Below are positions 1-6,593 of a DNA stretch of 7,020 nucleotides, piece by piece. Origin of the DNA: Phycisphaerae bacterium (GTDB taxonomy: Bacteria > Planctomycetota > Phycisphaerae > WQYP01); NCBI GenBank assembly GCA_013044065.1, contig JABEVA010000397.1, forward strand, positions 1 through 7,020. Reading direction: 5' to 3'. The position numbers and the translations under genes were made by a program. Position 1 is the first letter of the stretch. Each line of letters starts with the position of its first letter. The notes below the pieces were generated by a model. That model saw nothing but the letters and a program-made list of their open reading frames with translations, was not told where the DNA came from and ran no database searches.

Positions 1-609
1 ATGAGCACCGCTATGCCCTACACGATTTCTCCCACGTCCACCACGCCCGTACCGGGCAGCCCCCCACCGCTCAATCCGCAATACGCCAAGATATTTATGT
101 GCCCGGATGATATGGGCAATCGCAGTTCCACTAACGCATTGACCATGGGCTCAAGTGCCCTTCCTGGCTGCGGCGAAGTTAACGTTGGGCCATCCGCCAC
201 CGGCGGTTATTGGAGCTATTCGGTTAATTCTCTGGTCAACTCCCAGTCCGCCACTCTGGCCACCATTTATCCACCGACCGCATCCGGCGGCGATCCTTCC
301 ACGCCGTGGACCTATCCACTGCGGGCCGACGCCATTCAAAACAACCGATTTGCAGTGTTTATTGAAGAATCCGCCCTGCTTTCGCCCTTCAATGATGAAG
401 TTCTGGACCCGCCGGCATTTAATGGAGGCGATCATTTAAGTTCCCGCCATAATGGCCAAGGCAACGTGGGCTTCCTGGATGGCAGTGTGGAGAGTGTGCC
501 TGCGGTGGAATTCAACAACGCCCCATCGGCCCCAGGTGGCGGCACGTACTCTCTGCAATCGGCCATGCAATATCCGATCACCCGCTGGTTTATTCCGATA
601 TTGCCGTAG
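1..609 (+). CDS. H-X9-DG (DUF1559-type) prepilin-like protein, C-terminal part
   Basis: The reading frame is open at the left edge, so the ATG at base 1 is probably an internal Met and the protein starts upstream. The visible 202 residues match the second half of planctomycetal DUF1559 proteins. There is a 'FMCPDD' segment (residues 32-37), as in the family's y-C-P-s-D motif, an aromatic/Asn patch 'WSYSVN' (71-76), a 'VFIEES' strand (119-124), and the diagnostic H-X9-DG signature with His150, Asp160 and Gly161 inside 'SSRHNGQGNVGFLDGSVE'. Full-length members begin with a type IV pilin/pseudopilin methylation site and one membrane helix, and are thought to be exported pseudopilin-like surface or secretion proteins of unknown function. 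That N-terminal part is not in the window. The stop codon TAG at 607-609 lies 4 bp from the stop of the convergent URO-D-family gene. Family call is firm; function is unknown. Confidence 0.85.
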   Translation: MSTAMPYTISPTSTTPVPGSPPPLNPQYAKIFMCPDDMGNRSSTNALTMGSSALPGCGEVNVGPSATGGYWSYSVNSLVNSQSATLATIYPPTASGGDPSTPWTYPLRADAIQNNRFAVFIEESALLSPFNDEVLDPPAFNGGDHLSSRHNGQGNVGFLDGSVESVPAVEFNNAPSAPGGGTYSLQSAMQYPITRWFIPILP

Positions 610-613
610 GCGC

Positions 614-1678
614 TTACGCACAGGAACAGTGCAGCATCACATTAATTTTCCGTTGTATTGTCGCTTCGCTGCCGGGCACGCTTAGCACGTCACATTCGCT
701 GCCCAGAATAAATGGATGATTGGCCAGGCGCATCTTTTGCAATAGTTCACAAGTCATATCGGCGACCTTTTCGCCAGGCATTGTTTCATCGGAATAAAAC
801 AACTTGGTGGGTAAATTTCCATAGAGCACGGTATCTGCGGGCACCAACGCCGCATCCTCCCAGAGTTTGCGGGAGGATCCCAAGCTAAGAACGACTGGAT
901 TTAAGCTGCCAAAGCTTTTCACCATTGCATCAGTCAATTCGCCACAGCAGTGAAAAATAAGATCAGCCCCATGCTGCTGGAGTAAATCCGCAATCCGACG
1001 GTTGCCCATCATCACGTAGCGGTGCCATACATCGCTGCCACCCTCAATCTGCCGGGGTGAAAAATATGCCAGATTGGCCGCCGGCTCGGCAATAAACACC
1101 GCCACTGCGCCGGCATCTATCTGAGCCTGTACATACCGGAGCACCATCAGCACGGCCAATTCGCTAACCACGTCCAACATCCGGACATCTTCATCATCCC
1201 TGGCCGTAGTACCGCTACCGGCCATAAACAACGGCGTAATCGGGTCCGCCAGCAGCTTGGTCATCAGACTCACGGGGCCAATGCTCATACCCATCGGGAT
1301 GTACCGGCCCGGCCCGCGTTGGGCGATCATCCGGATCGCCTCCACATGCGCCTGCATACGCGGCGGCAAGGGTCTGGCCAGATGAGATTGCAGGCGCGCC
1401 ACCAGCCCGGCATCAGAACCGGCCTGAAAATGAAAAGTCTGGGCATCTTCGGTGATTTCAAGCAGGCTTAACAAGGCCGCCTTTTCCAGCAGTAAGTCCA
1501 TCACCGGAAAAGCCAACGACGTGTGATACGTATCCGCCGCCTGCATCCACACCTCGGCCAACCGCCGACCATCGAGCACAATGGCCTCAGGGTCCGCACG
1601 CTGGCGCAGTACCAGATCGGCTCCCACGGGCACGCGTGCGCCCTGGGCGGCGATATCCAGATATATTTGTCGATTCAT
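614..1678 (-). CDS. Uroporphyrinogen decarboxylase-family protein, zinc methyltransferase-like (MtaA/MtbA type)
   Basis: A 354-residue protein of the URO-D superfamily (PF01208 fold). It lacks the N-terminal 'RQAGRY' substrate motif of true HemE, so haem synthesis is unlikely. It does carry the pattern of the zinc-dependent methylcobamide:coenzyme M methyltransferases: His243-Cys244-Cys245-Gly246 gives the H-X-C pair and Cys329 in 'LGSECDVLSVPG' (325-336) gives the third ligand. The MtaA-like 'GPVSLMTKL' (134-142) is also present. Such proteins move methyl groups between a corrinoid and a thiol. The acceptor here cannot be read, and no corrinoid protein is encoded in the window. The C-terminus 'LHCSCA' adds two more cysteines. 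The ATG start is well supported: a GGGAGG ribosome-binding site (1687-1692) sits 8 nt upstream and a promoter precedes it. It lies 149 bp downstream of mqnC on the same strand. Family is sure; methyl transfer is inferred from the zinc site. Confidence 0.85.
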   Translation of the reverse strand: MNRQIYLDIAAQGARVPVGADLVLRQRADPEAIVLDGRRLAEVWMQAADTYHTSLAFPVMDLLLEKAALLSLLEITEDAQTFHFQAGSDAGLVARLQSHLARPLPPRMQAHVEAIRMIAQRGPGRYIPMGMSIGPVSLMTKLLADPITPLFMAGSGTTARDDEDVRMLDVVSELAVLMVLRYVQAQIDAGAVAVFIAEPAANLAYFSPRQIEGGSDVWHRYVMMGNRRIADLLQQHGADLIFHCCGELTDAMVKSFGSLNPVVLSLGSSRKLWEDAALVPADTVLYGNLPTKLFYSDETMPGEKVADMTCELLQKMRLANHPFILGSECDVLSVPGSEATIQRKINVMLHCSCA

Positions 1679-1686
1679 TTGGCAAA

Positions 1687-1692
1687 CCTCCC
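1687..1692 (-). promoter_or_regulatory. Strong Shine-Dalgarno of the URO-D-family gene
   Basis: On the minus strand this reads GGGAGG, eight bases before the ATG at 1678. It is the best ribosome-binding site in the window and fixes the start of the URO-D-family protein. Confidence 0.8.
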
Positions 1693-1708
1693 GCCGACGT
1701 CGAACTTT

Positions 1709-1737
1709 TTTATATCACCCGCCCAGGGGCGTCGCAA
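1709..1737 (-). promoter_or_regulatory. Putative sigma70-type promoter of the URO-D-family gene
   Basis: On the minus strand TTGCGA (1732-1737, four of six consensus bases) and TATAAA (1709-1714, five of six) are separated by exactly 17 bp. The -10 ends 30 bp before the ATG, giving a predicted leader of about 25 nt that contains the GGGAGG site. This implies that the gene can be transcribed independently of mqnC upstream. Found by eye only. Confidence 0.5.
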
Positions 1738-1782
1738 TCACCGGAGCAGCGCTTAACGGTCGGCAGACGCGGCGGAGGAGGG

Positions 1783-1809
1783 AGTCGCCGGTGTATTTTT
1801 TCGGCGATT
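1783..1809. repeat. Inverted repeat behind mqnC, possible weak terminator
   Basis: TCGCCG (1785-1790) and CGGCGA (1802-1807) form a 6-bp perfect stem around an 11-base T-rich loop, 18 bases past the mqnC stop codon. On the minus strand, the one that would matter for mqnC, the right arm is followed by C/T-rich sequence rather than a U run. On the plus strand a short T run follows. It is a weak or non-classical terminator at best. Confidence 0.3.
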
Positions 1810-1827
1810 TTGCAGTCCACGGCTGCG

Positions 1828-3177
1828 CTACGTAGGGCTGAGAGCGGATTTAACCCCTGGGGAATCCGTTTTCAAACGCATCGCCCGGTAGGCCTCCGCT
1901 TCCTGGGGTGTAATTTTATGCTGTCGAAGCGGGAAGGTTGCCGCCTTCCGCGGGCGCAAATCCGGCGAATCCGTCCCATCATGTCGCCGCAAGACATGGT
2001 AATATTGATTGCGTTGTGCGGGAATCCAGCCGGCGTCGCGGATCAGGCGGCAAATCTGTTCCTGGCCAAGACAATACGTGGTTCCCGCGCTGCTGACCAC
2101 ATTTTCCTCCATCATCACCGATCCCATGTCGTTGGCCCCGAAAAACAGTGCCAACTGTCCAATCTTCGGCCCCATCGTCACCCAACTGCTTTGCATGTTG
2201 GTGAAATTATCCAGGTAGAGCCGGGCCAAAGCCAACATCCGCAGGTATTCGTGGGCGTCGGCCAGACGCACGGTTCGGCCGTCGTCAAACTCAAAAGGCT
2301 TGCCGGAATCCGGTGTCCACTTGCGTTTGCGGTCCAAAGGCGTATTGTCCGGCTGATAGGTCCAATGAATAAAGGCGGTGTAATGAGCCGGAGCATGGGC
2401 CAAGGCCCAGTCCTGCCGCTGCCGCAGCCGGGCGAGATGGTCCAGCCGATCTTCAATGGTTTCGATGTGGCCGATCAACATCGTGGCGCTGGTATACATG
2501 CCCAGACGATGGGCCGCACTCATCACATCCAGCCAATCTTCGCCCGAGCATTTTCCCGGCCCGATCCGGCTGCGCACGCGATGGGAAAATATCTCTCCAC
2601 CACCGCCCGGCACGGTCGCCAAGCCCCACTCCTGGAATTTCGCCAGCAGCGTTGGTACAGGCAGATTGAAAAATCGGGAGAATTCCACGAACTCCGGCGG
2701 ACTAAAGGCGTGTATGTGCACCGCCGGAAAATGCTGCTGAATACCTTGCAGCAAATCCTGGTAATAGCTCAGCGGCAATGCTGGATTCATGCCTCCCTGC
2801 ATGAGAATCTGCGTGCCGCCCAGGGCGATTAGTTCACGGATTTTCTGATAAATCGCTTCGCGATCCAAGGTATAGGCATCGGCGGCACCGGGATCGTTAC
2901 GCTTAAAGGCGCAAAACGTACAGCGGGCCGTACAGATGTTGGTATAGTTGATGTTTCGGTCGATGACATAGGTGCGGTAGTCTTCCGGATGCCGCCGCGA
3001 CGCTGCGGCAAATGCCCACCGGCCCAAATCCGGCAGGGAAGCATGATGATAAAGTTCCAGAAACTGGACATCTGTCATGCGCTGTGCGCCGGCGACAATG
3101 GCGTGGATATCAAACGACGGCTGGTAACAAGCCGGAGCATCCAACCGGGGCATCAACGATTGCACATCAAAAGCCAT
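1828..3177 (-). CDS. mqnC: Dehypoxanthine futalosine cyclase (cyclic DHFL synthase), radical SAM
   Basis: Radical SAM enzyme of the futalosine menaquinone pathway. It cyclises dehypoxanthine futalosine to cyclic dehypoxanthine futalosine in the cytoplasm, the step before MqnD. Evidence: 'DRNINYTNICTARCTFCAF' (73-91) holds the CX3CX2C iron-sulfur motif (Cys82, Cys86, Cys89) in the MqnC-type context, where MqnE more typically has N-P-T-N. Further family blocks are 'GGTQILMQGG' (120-129), 'HAFSPPE' (156-162), 'GGGGEI' (191-196), 'EDWLDVMSAAHRLG' (213-226), 'ATMLIGHIET' (231-240) and 'SWVTMGPKIGQLALFFGAND' (331-350) with 'MMEENVVSSAGT' after it. At 449 residues it is longer than the usual 360-380. 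A charged insert lies at about 282-304 and a basic tail of about 50 residues follows 'YYHVLRR' (392-398). The ATG start has only a weak, distant AGGA. It lies behind its own promoter. Other mqn genes are not in the window. Confidence 0.93.
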   Translation of the reverse strand: MAFDVQSLMPRLDAPACYQPSFDIHAIVAGAQRMTDVQFLELYHHASLPDLGRWAFAAASRRHPEDYRTYVIDRNINYTNICTARCTFCAFKRNDPGAADAYTLDREAIYQKIRELIALGGTQILMQGGMNPALPLSYYQDLLQGIQQHFPAVHIHAFSPPEFVEFSRFFNLPVPTLLAKFQEWGLATVPGGGGEIFSHRVRSRIGPGKCSGEDWLDVMSAAHRLGMYTSATMLIGHIETIEDRLDHLARLRQRQDWALAHAPAHYTAFIHWTYQPDNTPLDRKRKWTPDSGKPFEFDDGRTVRLADAHEYLRMLALARLYLDNFTNMQSSWVTMGPKIGQLALFFGANDMGSVMMEENVVSSAGTTYCLGQEQICRLIRDAGWIPAQRNQYYHVLRRHDGTDSPDLRPRKAATFPLRQHKITPQEAEAYRAMRLKTDSPGVKSALSPT

Positions 3178-3235
3178 GAATTTTTCAATTCCTATCTGTC
3201 CATAGCCGACCTTGGCACCGCGTCAGGATAAGACA

Positions 3236-3265
3236 ATTATAAGGACAATCTTGGTGCTGGGGCAA
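3236..3265 (-). promoter_or_regulatory. Putative sigma70-type promoter of mqnC
   Basis: On the minus strand a consensus TATAAT (3236-3241) is preceded, after 18 bp, by TTGCCC (3260-3265, four of six). The predicted transcript starts near 3229, leaving a leader of about 50 nt before the mqnC ATG, too short for a large riboswitch. The hexamer ATTGTC occurs twice, 12 bp apart, overlapping the -10 (3244-3249 and 3232-3237), which could be an operator. Confidence 0.55.
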
Positions 3266-3536
3266 CCACGGCCACTTGCGCCCAGACCATGTGCCCAAGA
3301 GTCCAAGCGGAACTCCGGGCGGACAATTTTATTTTCCCGCCCCGGCCCTGTGGGCCACGCATCCGGAACAGCCAACCCGGTCTGTCATTGTCGCAGGTGA
3401 TGGCCACACCGGATGGCACGACGCCAACAGCGAACTTCCATCAGCCGCGATGACATCCACCCACCGTCGTGACCTGCATGTAAATTACTTGGGGACCTCG
3501 CAAAAATAAATTTGTGTTTTACGGCGCTGAAGCTCT
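3266..3536. other. Intergenic stretch without a recognisable gene
   Basis: This belongs to the 471-bp gap between the CBM9-like gene and mqnC. Short open frames occur on both strands, but none has a ribosome-binding site or familiar motifs. The only structure noted is a small GC hairpin, GGCCC-TGT-GGGCC (3344-3356), with no U tract on either side in the right direction, and a T-rich patch near 3325-3336. Confidence 0.6.
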
Positions 3537-3630
3537 GTCCGAAATTTTGGCCGCTGGCGAGGCGTGACGGGCGCGTACCCTGCCAGTGGGTCTGTAAGCA
3601 GCCAGCAACGAAGCCAGCGGCCAAACGGAC
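3537..3630. repeat. Large inverted repeat / structured element (13-bp perfect stem)
   Basis: The left arm 3546-3558 and the right arm 3613-3625 are perfect 13-bp complements (TTTGGCCGCTGGC against GCCAGCGGCCAAA). An outer 5-bp helix, GTCCG (3537-3541) with CGGAC (3626-3630), continues the stem across a one-sided AAAT bulge (3542-3545). The 54-base interior has at least one small further hairpin (ACCC...GGGT). It lies 18 bp past the stop of the CBM9-like gene, so it would sit in that gene's 3' end. No U run follows directly on the minus strand, so it is not a textbook intrinsic terminator. It may be a large terminator-like or RNA-stabilising hairpin, a non-coding RNA, or a small non-autonomous mobile element. 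The structure is certain; the role is unknown. Confidence 0.7.
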
Positions 3631-3648
3631 CCGCCGGAAAGCGTGAAG

Positions 3649-4575
3649 TTATTTTCGCCCGGTCCCGTACCTGAATCGCAGCGCCACATTGTTCATGGCT
3701 TGGCCGGAGCCAATCACCACGGCACCCATGCGATAGGGTGCAAAGGCCTGACAGGCTGTGGCTACCGGAAAAAGATTGTACTGCACCAGACGGCGTTTTC
3801 CACCCGCCGGATGCCAGTCATAACGAATGAGGTTCATGCGGAATTTGGTACCGACTTGGGGTTGGGGTGAAACCACCCGCAAGGGCCTGGGCAAATGGGC
3901 CAACGGAACTTTCACCACCAGCGTCCACACACTCTGGCCACGAAAGGTGCCACGGCCCGGCAAAACAGTCAGTCCGGAAATCTGACACGGGATCAAGCTG
4001 AAAGGATAGGCAAAGTTGATTTTGCCGTTGGCACGCGGTTGGGGTGGAGCGACCGCACGATGCCAACATTCATAGGTCCGACCATTGGGAGCCATGACAA
4101 TTTCCAGAAAATTAGTTCCATTTTGCGCCTGGGAGGTATCCAACCACAATTCTGCAGCATCATGTCGCCAGAGCTCCGCGCGGTGGGCGTGGGCCTGAAA
4201 CCACAAGCCGTCACCACTGCATATAAACGCGGCATACAACGCACCATGGCGCATCGCCGTGGCCACGCGGGTGCCCCCATAAATCCGCGAATGTCCTGGA
4301 GCGCAGGTGAGCTTTCGCCACGTCATAGCTTGCCAGACCGGGCTGGTAACAGGATTGACCAGTAATTTAGCATGCGGCTCCGGCAACGCATAAATGGCGG
4401 TTACGTAGTCGCCACGGGTGTGGGGTGAAGTTGCACCCGTCGTTGCGGAGCTGTCCTTACAGCCCGGCCAAATAGATACCAGCGAGATGGCCAAAGCCGC
4501 CACGCCAAATACCTTGAAAGTAGTTAACCCCGAAAACTTCAAATCCACACCTGTCGCATCACGCGATCCATGCAA
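3649..4575 (-). CDS. Putative lipoprotein with CBM9-like carbohydrate-binding domain
   Basis: Counted from the first possible start (TTG at 4575) the protein has 308 residues. An N-terminal basic stretch, a hydrophobic segment (22-35) and Cys39 in 'SIWPGC' suggest an exported lipoprotein, but Trp at -3 and Pro at -2 make the lipobox non-standard. From about residue 75 the sequence follows the CBM9-like/DOMON-type beta-sandwich: 'SPVWQAMTW' (78-86), 'ALYAAFICSGD' (112-122), 'RHDAAELWLDT' (137-147), 'EIVMAPNGRTYE' (158-169), and late 'KFRMNLIRYDW' (244-254), matching the family's Arg/Asn-rich strand. Such domains usually bind sugars. No catalytic domain is present. The start is unsettled: TTG 4575, GTG 4548 and TTG 4542 are in frame and no ATG precedes the signal segment. 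The GTG gives a compact signal peptide (M-D-L-K-F...). The gene stands alone between intergenic gaps of 244 and 471 bp. Confidence 0.7.
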   Translation of the reverse strand: MHGSRDATGVDLKFSGLTTFKVFGVAALAISLVSIWPGCKDSSATTGATSPHTRGDYVTAIYALPEPHAKLLVNPVTSPVWQAMTWRKLTCAPGHSRIYGGTRVATAMRHGALYAAFICSGDGLWFQAHAHRAELWRHDAAELWLDTSQAQNGTNFLEIVMAPNGRTYECWHRAVAPPQPRANGKINFAYPFSLIPCQISGLTVLPGRGTFRGQSVWTLVVKVPLAHLPRPLRVVSPQPQVGTKFRMNLIRYDWHPAGGKRRLVQYNLFPVATACQAFAPYRMGAVVIGSGQAMNNVALRFRYGTGRK

Positions 4576-4637
4576 CGGTCATTACCATAGCTATTTTTTT
4601 CTCCGTCTTGCTCACTACGCTGGAACCGCACCGGCTA

Positions 4638-4643
4638 ATTATA
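4638..4643 (-). promoter_or_regulatory. Possible -10 element for the CBM9-like gene
   Basis: A consensus TATAAT on the minus strand lies about 62 bp upstream of the TTG at 4575. No good -35 is seen 16-18 bp away (GGGCGG at the 17-bp position). A TG two bases before the hexamer is close to, but not, an extended -10. A second TATAAT occurs at 4741-4746 inside the palindrome region further up. Confidence 0.35.
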
Positions 4644-4722
4644 TGCAACGCAGGTCGATCCCGCCCTTCCAGTAGGGGAAATTCCACCCGCTGCCACAAG
4701 GCCCCTACCTTACTCTGTAACC

Positions 4723-4742
4723 ATAGGGTCATGCAACCCTAT
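4723..4742. repeat. 7-bp perfect inverted repeat downstream of the reductase gene
   Basis: ATAGGGT (4723-4729) and ACCCTAT (4736-4742) flank the loop CATGCA. It lies about 78 bases past the stop of the reductase gene and runs straight into ATTATAAT, which reads as TATAAT on both strands. No U tract follows on the minus strand, so an operator or promoter-associated palindrome is as likely as a terminator. Function is not determinable here. Confidence 0.4.
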
Positions 4743-4819
4743 TATAATCCTAACTGACCTTGAGGCCAGCCCTACCCTTTAGCCAAAGGTACCAAAGACC
4801 TGGTAGTTTCTAAAATCTC

Positions 4820-5845
4820 CTAATTAACCGTGGTGACAGTTTGCGGGCTCATTTCGCTGGAATGGCCTGGAAACGCTCGAGAGTGCGGATCGATCAAGGC
4901 CTTTGCGAAATTTGCCGCGGTAGCAGCCTCGCCAAACCCAGTAACAATAAGCTTTAATTTACCATCAAAGCCGACGACATCACCCGCGGCAAAAATCCCT
5001 TTCTGGTTGGTCTGCATCTGTGAATTAACCATAATGGAATTGCCTTTAATCTCGATCGGCCAGTCCTTAATAGCGCCCAGCGAACTGATAAAGCCCACCT
5101 GCACCAGAATCGCATCTACGGGCAGCGTTCGCTGTTCTTGCGTCTGGTTATTGACGATAAGAGCGCCCGTGATCTTATTATCGGCACAAACCACGTCTTT
5201 TAATTCCCAAAAGGTCAAAATTGGCGTTCCACCGCTTAAAACTCTCTTGACGCTCTCTTCATGAGCTCGAAACTGGTTTCGGCGGTGTATGATGGTGATC
5301 TGCCCCGCCACACCGTGCAAATTCATAGCCCAGTCCAGCGCGGAATCGCCCCCGCCGATGATTAAAAGCCGCTTCCCCGCAAAATCGTCCTTCGATTTGA
5401 CCGAGTAATACACCCCACGCCCCTCCCACGCGGTCGCCGATGCCACGGGGACTTTTCTAGGTTGAAAAGCCCCCGATCCGGCGGCAATCAGCAATGTTTT
5501 GCTATAATGTTCGGCCCGATCCGACGAAAGCCGCCAACAATCGTGAATTTCATCACGCTGCAAGCCCTTGAGCGTTTCGGATAGATGCACCTCGGCACCA
5601 TATTGTAAGCCCTGCTCGATCAGGCCTTTAACCAGATCCCGGGCGATGACCTTGGGAAAACCTGCGACATCATAGATAAACTTTTCCGGATACAAAGCCG
5701 CCAATTGCCCGCCAAGCTGATCCAGCGAATCGATTATTTTGGTGCGCATTTGCCGCAAACCCGCATAATAGGCAGCGAAAAGTCCCACCGGTCCGCCGCC
5801 AATAATGGTAAAATCAAAAATATCCGCCGTGGCCGTCATGTCCAT
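4820..5845 (-). CDS. Ferredoxin/flavodoxin-NADP+ reductase, thioredoxin-reductase-like type
   Basis: A 341-residue FAD/NADPH flavoprotein of the YumC-type ferredoxin-NADP+ reductases, moving electrons between NADPH and ferredoxin or flavodoxin in the cytoplasm. Seen: FAD Rossmann motif 'IIGGGPVGLFAAYYAG' (14-29), 'DQLGGQLAALYPEKFIYDVAGFP' split over 42-64 (typical of this subgroup), NADPH motif 'GGGDSALDWA' (164-173), the 2'-phosphate-binding 'HRRNQFRAHE' (187-196) favouring NADPH over NADH, and the second FAD contact 'GIFAAGDV' (283-290). The CXXC pair of true thioredoxin reductases is missing, which separates it from TrxB. Length fits the family (about 330) with a short Ser/Thr-rich tail. 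Two ATGs are possible: AAGGA (5850-5854) is 4 nt from the ATG at 5845 and 10 nt from the one at 5839, so the start may be residue 3. It appears to be a single-gene unit. Confidence 0.92.
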   Translation of the reverse strand: MDMTATADIFDFTIIGGGPVGLFAAYYAGLRQMRTKIIDSLDQLGGQLAALYPEKFIYDVAGFPKVIARDLVKGLIEQGLQYGAEVHLSETLKGLQRDEIHDCWRLSSDRAEHYSKTLLIAAGSGAFQPRKVPVASATAWEGRGVYYSVKSKDDFAGKRLLIIGGGDSALDWAMNLHGVAGQITIIHRRNQFRAHEESVKRVLSGGTPILTFWELKDVVCADNKITGALIVNNQTQEQRTLPVDAILVQVGFISSLGAIKDWPIEIKGNSIMVNSQMQTNQKGIFAAGDVVGFDGKLKLIVTGFGEAATAANFAKALIDPHSRAFPGHSSEMSPQTVTTVN

Positions 5846-5891
5846 TCTGTCCTTTTTATCTGAATTTAAGTTTCATTGACCCAAGACCGTA

Positions 5892-5897
5892 ATTGTA
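5892..5897 (-). promoter_or_regulatory. Possible -10 element of the reductase gene
   Basis: TACAAT on the minus strand (five of six consensus bases) lies about 46 bp upstream of the ATG at 5845, a suitable distance for the promoter of this gene. The region 15-18 bp further up (CTTTGCGC) contains only a poor -35. Confidence 0.35.
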
Positions 5898-6169
5898 GCA
5901 GGTTTCCGCACTGCGCAAAGGGCGTGGGGACGGCGGTGATGAAAACCCCGAGAATTGCGCAGATGACGGAGGCGGTGCGGAAATCGATTCTGTTGAATTT
6001 TTTGCAGCCGTTTACGGGCCTGAAGGAAGCAGCGAGGGTGTGGGTTTTCCCGCGAAGTGATTGCTGATGGTTTGGTAAAGGAATTCAAAGACGCTGCGTT
6101 GTTGCCCAGAGCCGGATTTGCCCTAACGTCGTCCCAAGGGGGGTAGAATTACCTGTGCTTTGACCTAAG

Positions 6170-6182
6170 CCGGCTTCGCCGG
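6170..6182. repeat. Small GC hairpin
   Basis: CCGGC-TTC-GCCGG forms a perfect 5-bp stem with a three-base loop. On the minus strand it directly follows CACCCTTTTTGGTT, so T-rich sequence precedes rather than follows it. On the plus strand AACCAAAAAGG follows, so it is not an intrinsic terminator in either direction. Confidence 0.4.
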
Positions 6183-6337
6183 AACCAAAAAGGGTGCGGC
6201 GGATCTGCGGTGAAATCCTTGGAGAGAGGTTCTTGCGTCTCCCTCCCAAGTTCTTCCCGGCGTTGCAGATCTTTCCCTCTTGGGGGATTGGCCCGTGGCC
6301 GGTCGCCTAGTCCGTACCCCGTAGGTTTGCCGTGGCT

Positions 6338-6349
6338 CTGTGGCCACAG
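6338..6349. repeat. 12-bp perfect palindrome
   Basis: CTGTGGCCACAG is its own reverse complement. It stands in the gene-poor region with no adjacent gene, so an operator role has no support. It is recorded as sequence structure only. Confidence 0.5.
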
Positions 6350-6532
6350 CATCCCTCCGATTCAGCACGCGTGCCGCTTGCCACATGGGCGTTCTGACGG
6401 CACCTTCACGGTTTGACACACGATGCCACAACTCTGCAAATTCTTCACGCGGCGCAAAGATTTTTGGACACACCCCATCATTTCCCCAAAGCCCTTCACG
6501 CACCCAGCGTTGATTGCGCCGTGTGCCTTGAG

Positions 6533-6556
6533 CTCACCTGTTCACCTGCTCACCTG
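6533..6556. repeat. 8-bp tandem repeat, three copies
   Basis: CTCACCTG, TTCACCTG and CTCACCTG lie head to tail (6533-6540, 6541-6548, 6549-6556), differing only at the first base. The next unit begins TTC and then diverges. The array ends three bases before the 10-bp inverted repeat at 6560. Confidence 0.65.
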
Positions 6557-6559
6557 TTC

Positions 6560-6593
6560 GCGCGCAGCGTTGCTCCCGTCTCGCGCTGCGCGC
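6560..6593. repeat. 10-bp perfect inverted repeat
   Basis: GCGCGCAGCG (6560-6569) and CGCTGCGCGC (6584-6593) are perfect complements around a 14-base loop. On the plus strand the stem is followed by CATTAT and a run of eight C, so it lacks a U tract. It would make a very stable hairpin if transcribed. The same GCGCAGCGCGC word recurs near 6921-6931 beside the intron, suggesting a repeated sequence family. Confidence 0.6.

Noticed and set aside
614..1678. Annotation as HemE (true uroporphyrinogen decarboxylase)
   Set aside because: The N-terminal RQAGRY motif is missing, while the zinc-ligand pattern of the methyltransferase branch is present.
1636..2832. A 398-codon open frame on the plus strand opposite mqnC
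   Set aside because: It is fully antisense to the well-supported mqnC, shows no family motif, is rich in Arg/His/Pro as expected from a complement frame, and has no ribosome-binding site.
3546..3625. Integron attC site as an explanation of the large inverted repeat
   Set aside because: The arms lack the RYYYAAC/GTTRRRY core sites and the characteristic unpaired bases, and no gene-cassette arrangement surrounds it.
3537..3630. Intrinsic terminator for the CBM9-like gene
   Set aside because: The stem is suitably placed, but the bases right after it on the minus strand are ATTTCGGACAG without a U run. The nearest T-rich stretch is some 30 bases further on.
4820..5845. Annotation as thioredoxin reductase (TrxB)
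   Set aside because: The redox-active CXXC pair is absent between the NADPH motif and the C-terminal FAD contact, and the N-terminal blocks match the ferredoxin-NADP+ reductase subgroup.
5939..6067. A 42-codon plus-strand frame, divergent from the reductase gene
   Set aside because: The peptide looks somewhat helical, but there is no clear ribosome-binding site and no homology that I recognise. Too weak to list as a gene.
6165..6503. A 112-codon minus-strand open frame in the gene-poor region
   Set aside because: Arg/Pro/Thr-rich, no ribosome-binding site, no recognisable domain, and overlapped by other open frames on both strands. Judged to be chance translation of GC-rich non-coding DNA.
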